Below are positions 1 through 10,742 of a DNA stretch of 64,000 nt, piece by piece. A program made the translations under genes and the position numbers. The first letter of the stretch is position 1; the number at the start of each line of letters is the position of its first letter. The notes beneath the pieces were generated by a model, which did not search any database, was not told where the DNA came from, and saw nothing but the letters and a program-made list of their open reading frames with translations. This DNA comes from Zea mays (Eukaryota; Streptophyta; Magnoliopsida; Poales; Poaceae): positions 128,370,990 to 128,434,989 of the forward strand of contig NC_050101.1 in assembly GCF_902167145.1 (NCBI RefSeq), written 5' to 3'.

Positions 1-1080
1 TAGCCGCTATCCCGTGGACATCAGGCCGGGCATGCATGTGAGTATGTGACCGACGACGTGACAGCGTGTTTTGGACTTGCTTGTGGTGCTGGCCGGGCCG
101 GACGCGTTGAATGCCGAGCCTGACGCGTCCATGTGTGCGGTGCGCTCCAGCCCGGACAGGTGGTTGCGAGAGGGTACACCGTGTTAAATCCGGGCCATTT
201 ACACACGTATAGTACTCGTGCTCCTCTAGATCGTGTACCCCTTCCTTCTCTTCTTGTTCTTCTTCTTTTTACCTTCCTTTTCAACATTTGTTTTCCCACT
301 AATAATTTACTTGTGTCCATTTTAAAAACAAGCCAAAATGTACCGCGAGTTGGATCGATTACATTACATATGTTACTATAGCAAGCATTATTGTACTCTA
401 CCTGAATAATTTATGAAGTGAAGTTACTACAGCCACAGGCAGAGATGGATGGATGGGCATGCATGGGCACTGCACGCCCCGTGTTGTGACCTGACTCTTT
501 TCTGAACCTGCTGCTGCATTGCACTTGCGTGCGCCCGCTGCGCCGGCCGTTTGCTGCTGTTCGTTCGAGTCCGGCCGGCGTCCATTTATCGCGACCCTGC
601 CGCTGGCAGCGTGCGCGTACTTCTGCCACGCCCCCAAGCAAGCTAGGCACGCATATACTGCAACCATTTTACCCGTTACTAAATGTGACGAGGCATGGAG
701 CGCCCCAGAGGTTAGGCCGGTGCCCGGCGGGCGCCATGAATGCCCCTGGCCTGGAATACTTGTAGGTCGCACTCGATAGCGCTGTGTCTGTGTGTGTGGG
801 CTGCGGCAGCGCGCTATTATTGACGCCGGGTGTCGCACCTAGAATGCGCATGGGGTTGATATGAGCGCGCGCGGTGGTTACGATGCTTCTGCTGCTTCCG
901 CCGTGGCCCGTGGCTCTGGAGTTACCGCTTGCCATTTGCCAATGCCAGCCGGCCGCCGGAGGATCTGAATCTATGCATGCACGGCACTATTGGTTTCAGA
1001 CACACCGAACCAACCATCCAAGCAGCCAATCCCATATCGAACGTAGTCGGGTCCAGGCTCCTCTCATCAATCGTCCTCCC
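1..1080. other. Low-copy intergenic sequence, no gene recognised
   Basis: Mixed-composition DNA with short GC-rich stretches. The ORFs are short and overlap on several frames with no recognisable domain. I see no LTR ends, terminal inverted repeats or tandem arrays, so this looks like non-repetitive sequence between elements. Confidence 0.5.
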
Positions 1081-1590
1081 TAGGGCTGGGCATTCGGTTT
1101 TTTTTGAAACTTCGGTTCGATTTTTCGGTTTTAAAAAACTTCGGATTTCTAGACATTAGAAACCGATCGGTTTTCTTGAAAATGAAAAACCGAGAAGTTC
1201 GGTTTTAGTTTTTTACTTCGGTTTTTCGGTAAAAACCAAATACCAAACTTATACTCAAGACAACACATACAAAAAGTTTATATGATAGATTACACAGAAT
1301 TTTAAAAAGTCAAAATTATATATGTACAAATATTTAGAGATACATCATATATAAATAAGTGAATAACAATTTAATTGTTTCACACATTTAGTTCACATAA
1401 TCGAATAGCCAAATTTTAGAATTGATAAAGTTAGGTAATTCGGTTTTTTGGTATTTCGGTTTGGTATACGGTGAAAATCGATTACGATACCGAAAATCGA
1501 AACCGAACCGAACTACCGAAAAAACCGAAAGTTTGGTTCGGTACGGTTCGGTTCGGTTTTCGGTTTCTGGTAAAAATGTGCCCACCCCTA
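1081..1590. mobile_element. hAT-type non-autonomous element with CCGAA-rich ends
   Basis: The left end reads TAGGGCTGGGCA. The reverse complement of the right end reads TAGGGGTGGGCA, an 11 of 12 match as a terminal inverted repeat. Both subterminal regions are dense in CGGTTCGGTTTT / AACCGAACCGAA motifs, and the centre is AT-rich and non-coding. The TAGGG-type ends and the structure fit small hAT elements. No 8-bp target-site duplication is visible (gtcctccc on the left, ccccattc on the right), so a flank may have decayed. A related element at 34432-34967 keeps a perfect duplication. Confidence 0.6.
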
Positions 1591-2173
1591 CCCCATTCCT
1601 TCTTCCTCCTTCAGTCCTCTTCATTTCCTCCTCTAGTATGGTGTTAGGGTTTGGGTCACCCGTCAAGAATTAATTGTATACATGCCACTATACTTTTGCA
1701 AAATTAGATGATTAGTTCATTTTGATAGCATGGAGTGCCACGAAAATAAACTAGTTTCTAAATTTTTCAAAATTGTAGTGGCATATTTCTAACCAACTCG
1801 TGGGTCAATCCTCCCAATTGTTGCACCAAATCATTGCACAAATTCTCTCAGGGGTGTCTCGCGACAACAAATCATCCCCCAAATCCTCCTTGCTCACGCC
1901 GGTCCGTCCCCTCCCCCGCGTGCAAGCAAGGTATTGCATCTCGTCACCTTTATCGTCCTTCTCCTATACAAACAAACAGATGCACACAATCGACAAACCT
2001 CCCCTATCTTCCTCCTCTTCTTTTATTTCTGTGGGTGTTGGCGATTACCAATTAGGGTTCTAGATTATAGATGCACTCTATCGTGGCTTTGTCTGGTGTT
2101 GGTCTTTGGCTTGGATTTAATGTCTTCATTAGTGTTTTCTATCCTAGAAAAGAAGTGGGGATTTGGGGGCTAG
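1591..2173. other. Low-copy sequence left of element F
   Basis: AT-rich at first, then a pyrimidine-rich stretch with a possible splice donor (gcaag/gtattg near 1930). It resembles a plant 5' UTR or intron, but no coding exon can be supported. It continues beyond F at 15567, since F's target duplication CCTTA is at 2174-2178 and 15562-15566. Confidence 0.4.
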
Positions 2174-2178
2174 CCTTA

Positions 2179-3691
2179 TGTCGGCGTCTCGAGACCGGGG
2201 GGTCCCTCAGGCCGACGAGTGAGTGTGCCGCGTGCCCCAGCCCAGATGGGTCAAGCGCGTGGGCGAGCGTGAAGGGGGGAAGCGAGGTGGCTGGAGACGG
2301 GCGTGAGAGAGGTGGAAATCCCGCGGCCTTCGTGTTCGTCCCGCGCCTAGGTCGGGTGCGCTTGCAGTAGGGGGTTACAAGCGTCCACGCGGGTGAGGGA
2401 AGCGAGCGGCCCCAAGAGAGCGCCTGCCCCGTCCTCGTCCCCGCGCGGCCAACCCCTCTAAGAAGGCCCTGGTCCTTCCTTTTATAGGCGTAAGGAGAGG
2501 ATCCAGGTGTACAAATGGGGTGTAGCAGAGTGCTACGTGTCTAGCGGGGGGAGAGCTAGCGCCCTAAGTACATGCCAATGTGGCAGCCGGAGAGATCTTG
2601 GCACCCTGTTGGTGTGGTGTCGTGGCTGTCGGAGGAGCAACGGAGCCTGGCGGAGGGACAGCTGTCGGAGCGGTTGGGTCCTTGCTGACGTCCCCCTGCT
2701 TCCGTAAGGGAGCTGAGAGCCGCCGTCGTCACAGGGCTAGCGGGGCGCCATCATTGCCTATCTGGCGGAGCTAGCCAGATGGGACACCGGTCTCGTTCTC
2801 TGTGGCCCGAGTCAGCTCGGGGTAGAGTGATGATGGCGCTTCCTGTTGACGTGGCGGGCCTGTGCCCTAGGTCGGGCGACGTGGAGGCTCCTCTGAAGCC
2901 GGGGTTGAATCTGTCTTCCATGGCCGAGGCCGAGCCCGAGCTCCTGGGTCGGGCGAGGCGGAGGTTGTTCGGCAGAGGCCAGGGCGGAGTCCGAGCCCTG
3001 GGGTCGGGCGAAGCGGAGTTCGTCGTCTTCTGGGGCTGAGCCCGAGTCCGAGCCCTGGGTCGGGCGGAGCGGAGTTCGCCGTCTTCCGGGGCCTTAGCCT
3101 GAGTCCGAGCCCTGGGTCGGGCGGAGCGGAGTTCGCCGTCTTCCGGGGCCTTAGCCCGAGTCCGAGCCCTAGGTCGGGCGGAGCGGAGTTCGCCGTCTTC
3201 CGGGGCCTTAGCCCGTGTCCGAGCCCTAGGTCGGGCGGAGCGGAGTTCGCCGTCTTCCGGGGCCTTAGCCCGAGTCCGAGCCCTGGGTCGGGCGGAGCGG
3301 AGTTCGCCGTCTTCCGGGGCTTTAGCCCGAGTCCGAGCCCTGGGTCGGGCGGAGCGGAGTTTCCTATGGCGCCTTTGCGTTAAATGCTCCTGCGACTCGG
3401 TCGGTTGGCGCGGCGATTTAGTCAGGGCTGCTTCTTAGCGAAGGCAAGGCCTCGGGCGAGCCGGAGATGTGTCCGCCGTTAAAAGGGGGGGGGGCCTCGG
3501 GCGAGACAGAAACCCCTTGGGGTCGGCTGCCCTTGCCCGAGGCTAGGCTCGGGCGAGGCGTGATCGAGTCGCTCGTATGGACTGATCCCTGACTTAATCG
3601 CACCCATCAGGCCTCTGCAGCTTTATGCTGATGGGGGTTACCAGCTGAGAATTAGGCGTCTTGAGGGTACCCCTAATTATGGTCCCCGACA
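2179..3691 (-). repeat. 3' LTR of element F
   Basis: A 1,513-bp copy closely matching 14052-15561. It contains about 6.5 tandem copies of a 57-bp unit at 2987-3358. It ends next to the polypurine tract at 3692-3707. Confidence 0.93.
2987..3358. repeat. 57-bp tandem repeat array in the F 3' LTR
   Basis: Repeat starts marked by GAGTCCGAGCCCTGGG fall at 2987, 3044, 3101, 3158, 3215, 3272 and 3329, an exact 57-bp period. Units differ by a few bases. The same array is in the other LTR at 14860-15231. Confidence 0.92.
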
Positions 3692-3707
3692 GTAGCCCCC
3701 GAGCCTC
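3692..3707 (-). promoter_or_regulatory. Polypurine tract of element F
   Basis: On the sense strand this reads GAGGCTCGGGGGCTAC immediately before the 3' LTR, where plus-strand DNA priming is expected. The G-rich run next to the LTR boundary supports the call. Confidence 0.7.
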
Positions 3708-4424
3708 GAAGGGAGTGTTAGCACTCGCTTGGAGGCTTTCGTCGCACTTTTTTGCAAGGGGACCAGCCTTTCTCGGTTGCATTTTGTTCCGGTGGGTGCG
3801 CGCGAGCGCACCCGTCGGGTGTAGCCCCCGAGGCCTCGAAGGAGTGGTTTCACTCCTTCGAGGTCTTAATGCCTTGCGTAATGCTTCGGCTGGTCTGGTT
3901 GTTCCCTCATGCGAGCAGGCCGTAGCCCGGGTGCACGGTCGGGGCCCAAGTTCTCGGGCTGGTATGCTGACGCTGTCAACGGTTTGGCCGGAGCCGGGTT
4001 TGCGAGAGCAGCCCCCGAGCCTCTGCACAGAGCGAGAGGGCGATCAGGGACAGACTCGGCTTTTTTACATACGCCCCTACGTCGCCTTTCCGCAAGGAGG
4101 AGGGGGGGAGAGCGCCATGTTACCCTCGATGGGCACCGAACATGGTGTCTCCGGTGAGCAACAAGCGGGTAATCCGAGTGGACGTCCGTGCCCCGTTCGT
4201 TGGGGGTCGGCTAGGGGCCCAGAGGCACGCCCAAAAGTACCTGCGGGTGATCTGCCGGACCCGGTCCCCTGGCGACGGGGTCTGAGGGCTAGATGCATCC
4301 CTCCGATGGGATTCCGTTACAAGATCGCTCCCGCTGGTCTCGGAAATGTCCTAGGGTACCTCGGGAGCGCAGCCCGAGCCTTGGTTATGTATCGAACGTA
4401 CCCCTGGTCATCCCTCGCTCGGCG

Positions 4425-4640
4425 TCTGAGGCGACTGTGAACCCTTCGGGGGCCAGCCTTCGAACCCCTGATCAGTAATGGGCGCGGAGCCCGAGTAGCC
4501 TGAGGCGGCCGTGGAACCCTTCGGGGGGCCGGCCTTCGAACCTCTGACCAGTAGTGGGTGTCGGGCCCACGCGATCTGAGGCGGCTGTTGAACCCTTCGG
4601 GGGGCCAGCCTTCGAACCTCTGATCAGTAAGGAGGCTCGG
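4425..4640. repeat. Three ~75-bp tandem repeats
   Basis: The phrase AACCCTTCGGGGG recurs at 4440, 4515 and 4591, each followed by GCCTTCGAACC and a CTGATCAGTA-like stretch. Periods are 75 and 76 bp. Confidence 0.85.
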
Positions 4641-5492
4641 AGCCTGGTTCCTTCACGGGGAAGGATCCCTTTCGGGGTATCCCCCTTTCCCGGTCCCTGT
4701 CGCAAGAGATAGAGAAAAGAGGAAAAAGGGAAAAGGATACGAAACCGAACGACGCGGCGTACCTTTTTTGGCGCGGTTGTTTCGGCGAAGGCGAAGCGTC
4801 GCCCGCTGCTCCTGCCAGAAACGCCGCCTGTCCAGCCGCGGAGTTAATGCGACGGGGCGAGTAGTTGGCGGGGCAGCCGTTGCGCGTGCGCGAGCCGTTC
4901 GAGGAACGGATCACGGGCGCGTTGTCTTCACGCCGTGAGAGGGGGTTCTCTTGCTGCCCCCGGATGGGACGTGAGCTTGGCTGACGACATGACCGCTGCT
5001 CCCGCGCGCCTGCCACCGTCATTACTGCCGGCCCACTTTTGGCCGCGTTGGCCGCCGCGTCAGGGTGGCGCTGCTGGGTCGCGCGCTGGGTCGCCTCGAG
5101 TCGCGGTATCGGTTCCGCAATCGAGGAGGCGCGGTGGCGGCGCAGGCGGTGCGGTTGCTTGCATGCAGCATCCGGCGCGCCAGTTGCGCGACGCGTGGGC
5201 CTGGGCCTCCATGCTGGTGTGTCGGGAGTTGGAGAAGTGCGTCCACTTGGCGCGGTTGCATGCCGCCTACATGGCTGCCCGCCTCTTTCGCCCGTTGGTC
5301 TGGGCAAAAGTGGAGGGTCACTCGTAACCGCTGGGTGGTTGCGTGCACCACGCGCGACGGTTTGGCTTCTTCCGCTCGGAGCCGGTCTGCATGACATGCG
5401 GGATCCAGCCCCCGCGCCGTAGGGGAGGGCTTTGGAGCGTGTTGGAGAAGACTCCGCCCGTGACGGTTGGGGGCGCCCGTAGGGAGAGTTGC

Positions 5493-5499
5493 CTTTAAA
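5493..5499 (+). promoter_or_regulatory. TATA-like box upstream of the opposite-strand ORF
   Basis: The sequence CCTTTAAAAGG lies 48 bp upstream of the first ATG of the 5547-6275 ORF, within GC-rich DNA. The placement fits a promoter for an antisense transcript, but nothing else confirms it. Confidence 0.35.
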
Positions 5500-5546
5500 A
5501 GGAGGGTGACCCCTTTCGAGAGGCGACCGTGTCTTCTCGCTCCCTT

Positions 5547-6275
5547 ATGCGCCGCGCCTTTCCACCTTCCAAGCCCCCGGATGGGGGGAACCCGCCGTCT
5601 TTTCGCCTCATCGTTGGAGGAACGCAACTCCGTGGGAGTTGGTACCTTTCAGCCATTGTTCGGCTTCAAGGATTTTCATCACTCAGCCCGGTTGCCCATC
5701 TCCGCTGGTGGTCACCCAAGACGGTGACCTCCAGCTCCTGGATGGGGAGAGGCAAACCGGGCTGTGATCCCGGTCCCGCCCTCAGTGTTGAGGGTGTTCG
5801 CCATCCTCGCTGGGGCGGGGTGCGAGGCGAGCCGGGGCTCCACCTCCTGCGCGGGTCGGTGGACCACCTCTTCTTCCAGCTCCTGGTGGTGGCACTCGCC
5901 TTTTGGCCCTACGGCGGAGACGTCCTCCAGCCATGCCGGGGAAGGCGAACTGTTGCCGCCCAGCTAGGATGCAACATTCCGCCCTCTTCCTCGCATTCGC
6001 GGCGAGGACGGCAGCGAGGATCTGCCGGGATGCTTGGGGGCGACCCGCGTTTTGCTGGTGATTCGCCCAGAGCTTGTCGCTCCACGGGCTTCCCCGGCGT
6101 GGAGGTTGTCCATACCCGCGGAGACGGAACCGGAGTTCCGTTTGTGACGGCACTTCGAATGCCGGTGTTTTTTGTTCATTACGGCTTTCGGGGCCTGAAC
6201 ATGTATGTAATGTCGGCACGGAGCCGTGTTTTTTCCTCATTTTTGAGCGCTAAGACTCGTCTGTTGATTATCTGA
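5547..6275 (+). CDS. Opposite-strand ORF in F (candidate antisense ORF of the Tat lineage)
   Basis: A 242-codon ORF starting at ATG 5547, on the strand opposite to gag and pol of F. I do not recognise a domain. It has a Pro/Arg-rich start, several Trp residues and a hydrophobic stretch rich in Leu, Phe, Val and Ala around residues 110-125. The frame could be extended 18 bases to a GTG at 5529. A TATA-like box precedes the ATG by 48 bp. Tat-lineage plant elements often carry an antisense ORF between pol and the 3' LTR, and position and orientation agree with that. GC-rich DNA also produces chance ORFs, so coding status is uncertain. Confidence 0.4.
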   Translation: MRRAFPPSKPPDGGNPPSFRLIVGGTQLRGSWYLSAIVRLQGFSSLSPVAHLRWWSPKTVTSSSWMGRGKPGCDPGPALSVEGVRHPRWGGVRGEPGLHLLRGSVDHLFFQLLVVALAFWPYGGDVLQPCRGRRTVAAQLGCNIPPSSSHSRRGRQRGSAGMLGGDPRFAGDSPRACRSTGFPGVEVVHTRGDGTGVPFVTALRMPVFFVHYGFRGLNMYVMSARSRVFSSFLSAKTRLLII

Positions 6276-6316
6276 ACCGCTTCACCAAGCATGAGTCACC
6301 CCGTGTCAAGGTGACG

Positions 6317-7247
6317 AGTGAGGTATCCGTATCCCGGAGGCGTAGGAGTCCCTCGGCTCGGTCGGCCTTGCTGTCCGAGGCTCCTCTAGCTTAGTTAAAG
6401 AGACCCCTCGGCCGCTCTTTGACGAGCCGAGGCTGGGGGTAGCGATATCAGTATGAACAGAGGCGGAGTCGACTCGAGAATGAAACCTGGTTGGCCGGAG
6501 CCTAGCCGGGTTGTCCGTTAGCAGGACCGATGCCGGAGTTGATCAGCCGAGGCCTCGGACCGGGCTGGCGCCCTTGGAAGATGGTTGGCCGAGGCCCCAG
6601 GGGTAACCGGCCGAGCCGCCTGCTCGGGCCGGATTCCCGGAGAAGTCCCTGGCAGCGATTGCCCGGGCGTGGTGATGACGTCGTCCTTCGGAGCGGAGAT
6701 CCTCGGACCGCGTCGCCGTCCGAGGCTAGGTCGGGCCTCGCCGAAGGTGTCGTCGATGTCGAGGGTGTTGCTGCCCCCTTCCAGCGTCAAGACCCGAGCC
6801 TGCAGGGTCAAAGTGTCTTGTAGCGTGTGCCTTCTGCAGCCGCCGAGGCCAGAACACAGACCCTCACTGCGTTGTAAAGCTGCGTCTCTTTTCCTCTTGT
6901 TTCGAGTATCTGGACTTTTTGTCGGTAACAGGGATGTTTGTGCGAGCGAGAGTTGCTTCTCGCGGAAGGTGATAAGTGAGGTATCCGTATCCCGGAGGTG
7001 TGGGAGTCCCTCGGCTCGGTCGGCCTTGCCGCTTACGCGTACTTTCACCCGTCCATGAGGCCCTGTCACCGACTCGGTCGAGAAGGCTCGAAGGATCGCT
7101 TCGGCAGAAGGGCTTCCGAACGTAAAGACTTGTTCGATCCGCGGAGCCACTTTATCCGAACGCGAGTTACTTATCGCAGAAGGTGATGAGTGAGGTATCC
7201 GTATCCCGGAGGCGTAGGAGTCCCTCGGCTCGGTCAGCCTTGGCTGC
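6317..7247. repeat. Three dispersed copies of a ~56-bp repeat
   Basis: A sequence beginning AGTGAGGTATCCGTATCCCG and continuing to CTCGGCTCGGTC occurs at 6317, 6975 and 7189 in the same orientation with few differences. It lies in the untranslated 3' region of F. Function unknown. Confidence 0.85.
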
Positions 7248-7472
7248 TTACGTGTACTCCGTCGTTTCCAGGACCCACTTTTCGAAGTAGTCAAAAAGCA
7301 CTAAAGATATTCTGGTAAAAGAGATCTTTTTTCGAGGAAAATTTTGACGCAGAGGGGGTTTCCCCCCTTTTAGCCCCCGAGGGAGGGTCGGGCTTTGTCG
7401 AGGCGAGGCCGACCCTTCCTTGTTGACTAAACTTTGCGTGGGTGCGAGGTATATGAACAACTTGGAAACATC

Positions 7473-10400
7473 TTAAGGGTAGAAGCGACGTAGCTGTTGG
7501 ATGTTCCAAGCGTTGCCGTAGACCTCGCCTCGACTGTTGGCCAGCTTGTACGTTCCGGGCTTCAGAACTTTGGTGATGACGAATGGCCCTTCCCAGGGGG
7601 GCGTGAGCTTATGCCTCCCTCGGGTGTCTTGCCGCAGCCGAAGCACCAGGTCGCCCACCTGGAGGTCTCGGGGTCGGACCCCTCGGGCGTGGTAGCGTCG
7701 TAGGGATTGCTGATACCGCGCCGGGTGTAGTAAGGCCCTGTCCCGAGCCTCTTCCAGCTGGTCCAGCGAGTCTTCTCGGCTAGCTTGGTTGCTTTGATCG
7801 TCGTAGGCCCTCGTCCTCGGGGAGCCGTATTCCAGGTCAGTGGGCAAGACGGCCTCGGCCCCGTAGACCAGGAAGAACGGCGTGAAACCCGTGGCTCGGC
7901 TCGGCGTTGTCCTCAGGCTCCAGACCACCGAGGGGAGTTCCTTCATCCATCGCTTGCCGAACTTGTTGAGGTCGTTGTAAATCCGAGGCTTGAGCCCTTG
8001 TAGAATCATGCCGTTGGCACGCTCTACTTGCCCATTCGACTTGGGATGAGCCACGGCGGCCCAGTCCACCCGGATGTGGTGATCCTCGCAAAAATCCAAG
8101 AATTTTCTGCCGGTGAACTGGGTGCCGTTGTCGGTGATGATGGAGTTTGGGACCCTTAAGCGATGGATGATGTTGGTGAAGAACGCCACCGCCTGCTCGG
8201 ACCTGATGCTGTTCAGGGGTCGGACCTCGATCCACTTGGAGAATTTGTCGATGGCGACCAGCAGGTGCGTGTAGCCCCCGGGCGCCTTCTGCAAGGGACC
8301 GACGAGGTCCAGACCCCACACAGCAAAGGGCCAAGTGATGGATATCGTCTGCAGAGCCTGAGCGGGCAGGTGGGTCTGCTTCGCATAGAATTGACACCCT
8401 TCGCAGGTGCGGACAATTCTAGTAGCGTCGGCCACCGCCGTTGGCCAGTAGAAGCCTTGCCGGAAAGCATTCCCGACGAGGGCTCGGGGCGCTGCGTGAT
8501 GGCCGCAAGCCCCCGAGTGTATCTCTTGCAGGAGTTCCTGACCTTCAGCGATGGAGATGCATCGCTGGAGGATGCCCGAGGGACTGCGGTGGTAGAGCTC
8601 CTTCCCATCGCCCAGCAGGACGAACGACTTGGCGCGCCGCGCTATCCGCCGAGCCTCGGCTCGGTCGAGGGGCAGCTCTCCTTGGCAGAGATATTGCAGG
8701 TACGGGGTCTGCCAATCTCGATCAGGCGTGGCCCCGCTCCGCTCCTCCTCGATGTGCAGCGCCTCGCCCTCGGCGGCCGAGGGTACCTTGGGCTGAACCG
8801 AGGACGCCTCGGGCTGGACCGAGGGTGCCTCGAGCTGGACCGAGGGTGCCTCGGGCTCGGGCGTGTCGTTGATCTTGACGGAGGGCTGATGCAGATCCCG
8901 GGAGAAGACGTCCGGGGGAACCGTTGTTCGCCCCGAGGCTATTTTTGCTAGCTCGTCCGCAGTCTCGTTGTAGCGCCGAGCGATGTGGTTAAGCTCGAGC
9001 CCGTAGAACTTGTCTTCCAGGCGCCGAACCTCATCGCAGTAGGCCTCCATCTTCGGGTCGCGGCAGTGGGAGTTCTTCATGACTTGGTCGATGACGAGCT
9101 GCGAGTCGCCGCGAGCGTCGAGGCATCGGACCCCTAGCTCGATGGCGATTCGCAATCCGTTGATCAGAGCTTTGTACTCAGCCACATTGTTGGATGCCGG
9201 GAAATGGAGGCGTAGCACGTAGCGTAGGTGTTTCCCGAGGGGCGAGATGAAGAGCAGGCCCGCGCCGGCTCCCGTCTTCATCAGCGACCCATCGAAAAAC
9301 ATGGTCCAGAGCTCCGGTTGGATCGGAGCCGTCGGCAGCTGGGTGTCGACCCATTCGGCTACGAAGTCCGCCAATACCTGGGACTTGATGGCCTTCCGAG
9401 GCGCGAACGAGATGGTCTCGCCCATGATTTCCACCGCCCACTTTGCGATTCTGCCTGAGGCCTCTCGGCACTGGATGATCTCCCCCAGGGGGAAGGATAA
9501 CACCACAGTTACCGGGTGAGACTCGAAGTAGTGTCGCAACTTCCGCCTCGTCAGGATCACTGCGTACAGCAGCTTCTGTACTTGTGAGTAGCGGATCTTG
9601 GTTTCGGACAGTACCTCGCTGATGAAGTAAACTGGCCTCTGAACGGGCAATGCATGCCCCTCTTCTTGCCTCTCGACCACAATCACGGCAGTAACCACCT
9701 GAGTGGTCGCGGCGACGTAGACCAAGAGGGCTTCTCCATCAACTGGGGGTACCAAGATAGGCGCCTTGGTGAGGAACGCCTTCAGGTCCCCGAGAGCTTC
9801 CTCGGCCTCAGGGGTCCAAGTGAAGCACTCGGCCTTCCTTAACAGGCGGTACAGAGGCAGACCTCTTTCGCCGAGGCGTGAGATGAACCGGCTCAGGGCC
9901 GCGAGACATCCCATGACCCTCTGTACACCTTTTAAGTCCTTGATGGGCCCCATGTTGGTGATGGCTGCGATCTTCTCCGGGTTGGCTTCGATGCCCCGCT
10001 CGGAGACGATGAACCCCAAGAGCATGCCTCGGGGCACCCCGAAGACACACTTCTCGGGATTGAGCTTGACGCCTTTTGCCTTGAGACACCGGAATGCCAC
10101 TTCAAGGTCGGAGAGGAGGTTGGAAGCCTTCCTTGTCTTGACTACGATGTCATCGACGTAGGCCTCGACTGTGCGACCGATGTGTTCGCCAAACACATGG
10201 TTCATGCACCGCTGGTACGTCGCGCCCGCATTCCTCAAACCAAACGGCATGGTGACATAGCAGTACATGCCGAAGGGCGTGATGAAAGAAGTCGCGAGCT
10301 GGTCGGACTCTTTCATCCGAATTTGGTGATACCCTGAGTAGGCATCGAGGAAGGACAGGGTTTCGCACCCAGCAGTGGAATCCACGATTTGATCGATGCG

Positions 10401-10742
10401 AGGTAGAGGGTAGGGAACCTTCGGACATGCTTTGTTGAGACCAGTGTAGTCTACACACATCCGCCATTTCCCCCCTTTCTTTCTCACAAGCACAGGGTTG
10501 GCAAGCCATTCGGGATGGAATACCTCTTTGATGAACCCTGCTGCCATTAGCTTGTGGATCTCCTCGCCTATCACTCTGCGCTTCTCCTCGTCGAATCGGC
10601 GCAGAGGCTGCCTGACGGGTCGGGCTCCGGCCCGAATATCTAGCGAGTGCTCGGCGACATCCCTCGGTATGTCGGGCATGTCCGAGGGACTCCACGCAAA
10701 GACGTCGGCGTTTGCGCGGAGAAAGTCGACGAGCACTGCTTC
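7473..10742 (-). CDS. pol: Pol polyprotein of element F: RT, RNase H, second RNase H, integrase
   Basis: About 1,089 codons open after the amber codon at 10743-10745, in the same frame as gag-protease. Residues below are counted from the GTG at 10736. RT motifs include FLDAYSGYHQI and the catalytic YVDD (193-196). A first RNase H region spans about 305-440. A second RNase H, typical of Tat elements, spans about 478-600 and shows FFDGS (D482), NVAEYKAL (E520), GDSQLV (D544) and ETADELA (D593). Integrase has the zinc-binding residues H740, H746, C778 and C781 and the DDE triad D810, D869 and E905. A linker at about 625-655 contains three imperfect EAPSVQP-like repeats. No internal stop or frameshift is visible, and the end KFYP... 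LRRFYP-type terminus is intact. Confidence 0.93.
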   Translation of the reverse strand, partial: EAVLVDFLRANADVFAWSPSDMPDIPRDVAEHSLDIRAGARPVRQPLRRFDEEKRRVIGEEIHKLMAAGFIKEVFHPEWLANPVLVRKKGGKWRMCVDYTGLNKACPKVPYPLPRIDQIVDSTAGCETLSFLDAYSGYHQIRMKESDQLATSFITPFGMYCYVTMPFGLRNAGATYQRCMNHVFGEHIGRTVEAYVDDIVVKTRKASNLLSDLEVAFRCLKAKGVKLNPEKCVFGVPRGMLLGFIVSERGIEANPEKIAAITNMGPIKDLKGVQRVMGCLAALSRFISRLGERGLPLYRLLRKAECFTWTPEAEEALGDLKAFLTKAPILVPPVDGEALLVYVAATTQVVTAVIVVERQEEGHALPVQRPVYFISEVLSETKIRYSQVQKLLYAVILTRRKLRHYFESHPVTVVLSFPLGEIIQCREASGRIAKWAVEIMGETISFAPRKAIKSQVLADFVAEWVDTQLPTAPIQPELWTMFFDGSLMKTGAGAGLLFISPLGKHLRYVLRLHFPASNNVAEYKALINGLRIAIELGVRCLDARGDSQLVIDQVMKNSHCRDPKMEAYCDEVRRLEDKFYGLELNHIARRYNETADELAKIASGRTTVPPDVFSRDLHQPSVKINDTPEPEAPSVQLEAPSVQPEASSVQPKVPSAAEGEALHIEEERSGATPDRDWQTPYLQYLCQGELPLDRAEARRIARRAKSFVLLGDGKELYHRSPSGILQRCISIAEGQELLQEIHSGACGHHAAPRALVGNAFRQGFYWPTAVADATRIVRTCEGCQFYAKQTHLPAQALQTISITWPFAVWGLDLVGPLQKAPGGYTHLLVAIDKFSKWIEVRPLNSIRSEQAVAFFTNIIHRLRVPNSIITDNGTQFTGRKFLDFCEDHHIRVDWAAVAHPKSNGQVERANGMILQGLKPRIYNDLNKFGKRWMKELPSVVWSLRTTPSRATGFTPFFLVYGAEAVLPTDLEYGSPRTRAYDDQSNQASREDSLDQLEEARDRALLHPARYQQSLRRYHARGVRPRDLQVGDLVLRLRQDTRGRHKLTPPWEGPFVITKVLKPGTYKLANSRGEVYGNAWNIQQLRRFYP

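Larger units (their letters stand above)
3708..7472. other. Long 3' internal region of F, between pol and the 3' LTR
   Basis: About 3.8 kb of GC-rich DNA with no sense-strand gene. It holds three ~75-bp tandem repeats near 4425-4640, an opposite-strand ORF at 5547-6275, and three dispersed copies of a ~56-bp sequence starting at 6317, 6975 and 7189. Long 3' regions with extra or antisense ORFs are known in Tat-lineage plant retrotransposons. Confidence 0.75.

Noticed and set aside
1..1080. Possible host gene at the left edge
   Set aside because: No ORF with a domain, no convincing exon series and no promoter-plus-ORF arrangement.
1081..1590. Eight-base target duplication for the left hAT element
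   Set aside because: The flanking octamers do not match under any small shift of the ends.
3661..4440. 259-codon plus-strand ORF
   Set aside because: It lies in GC-rich F 3' sequence, starts inside the LTR, covers the polypurine tract and overlaps a tandem repeat. No domain is visible; a chance ORF is more likely.
4624..5627. Overlapping minus-strand ORFs of 257 and 201 codons
   Set aside because: Arg/Pro/Ala-rich products typical of frame shadows in GC-rich DNA, with no recognised motif.
8163..8951. 262-codon plus-strand ORF
   Set aside because: It mirrors the real pol ORF of F on the other strand, whose translation has clear catalytic motifs.
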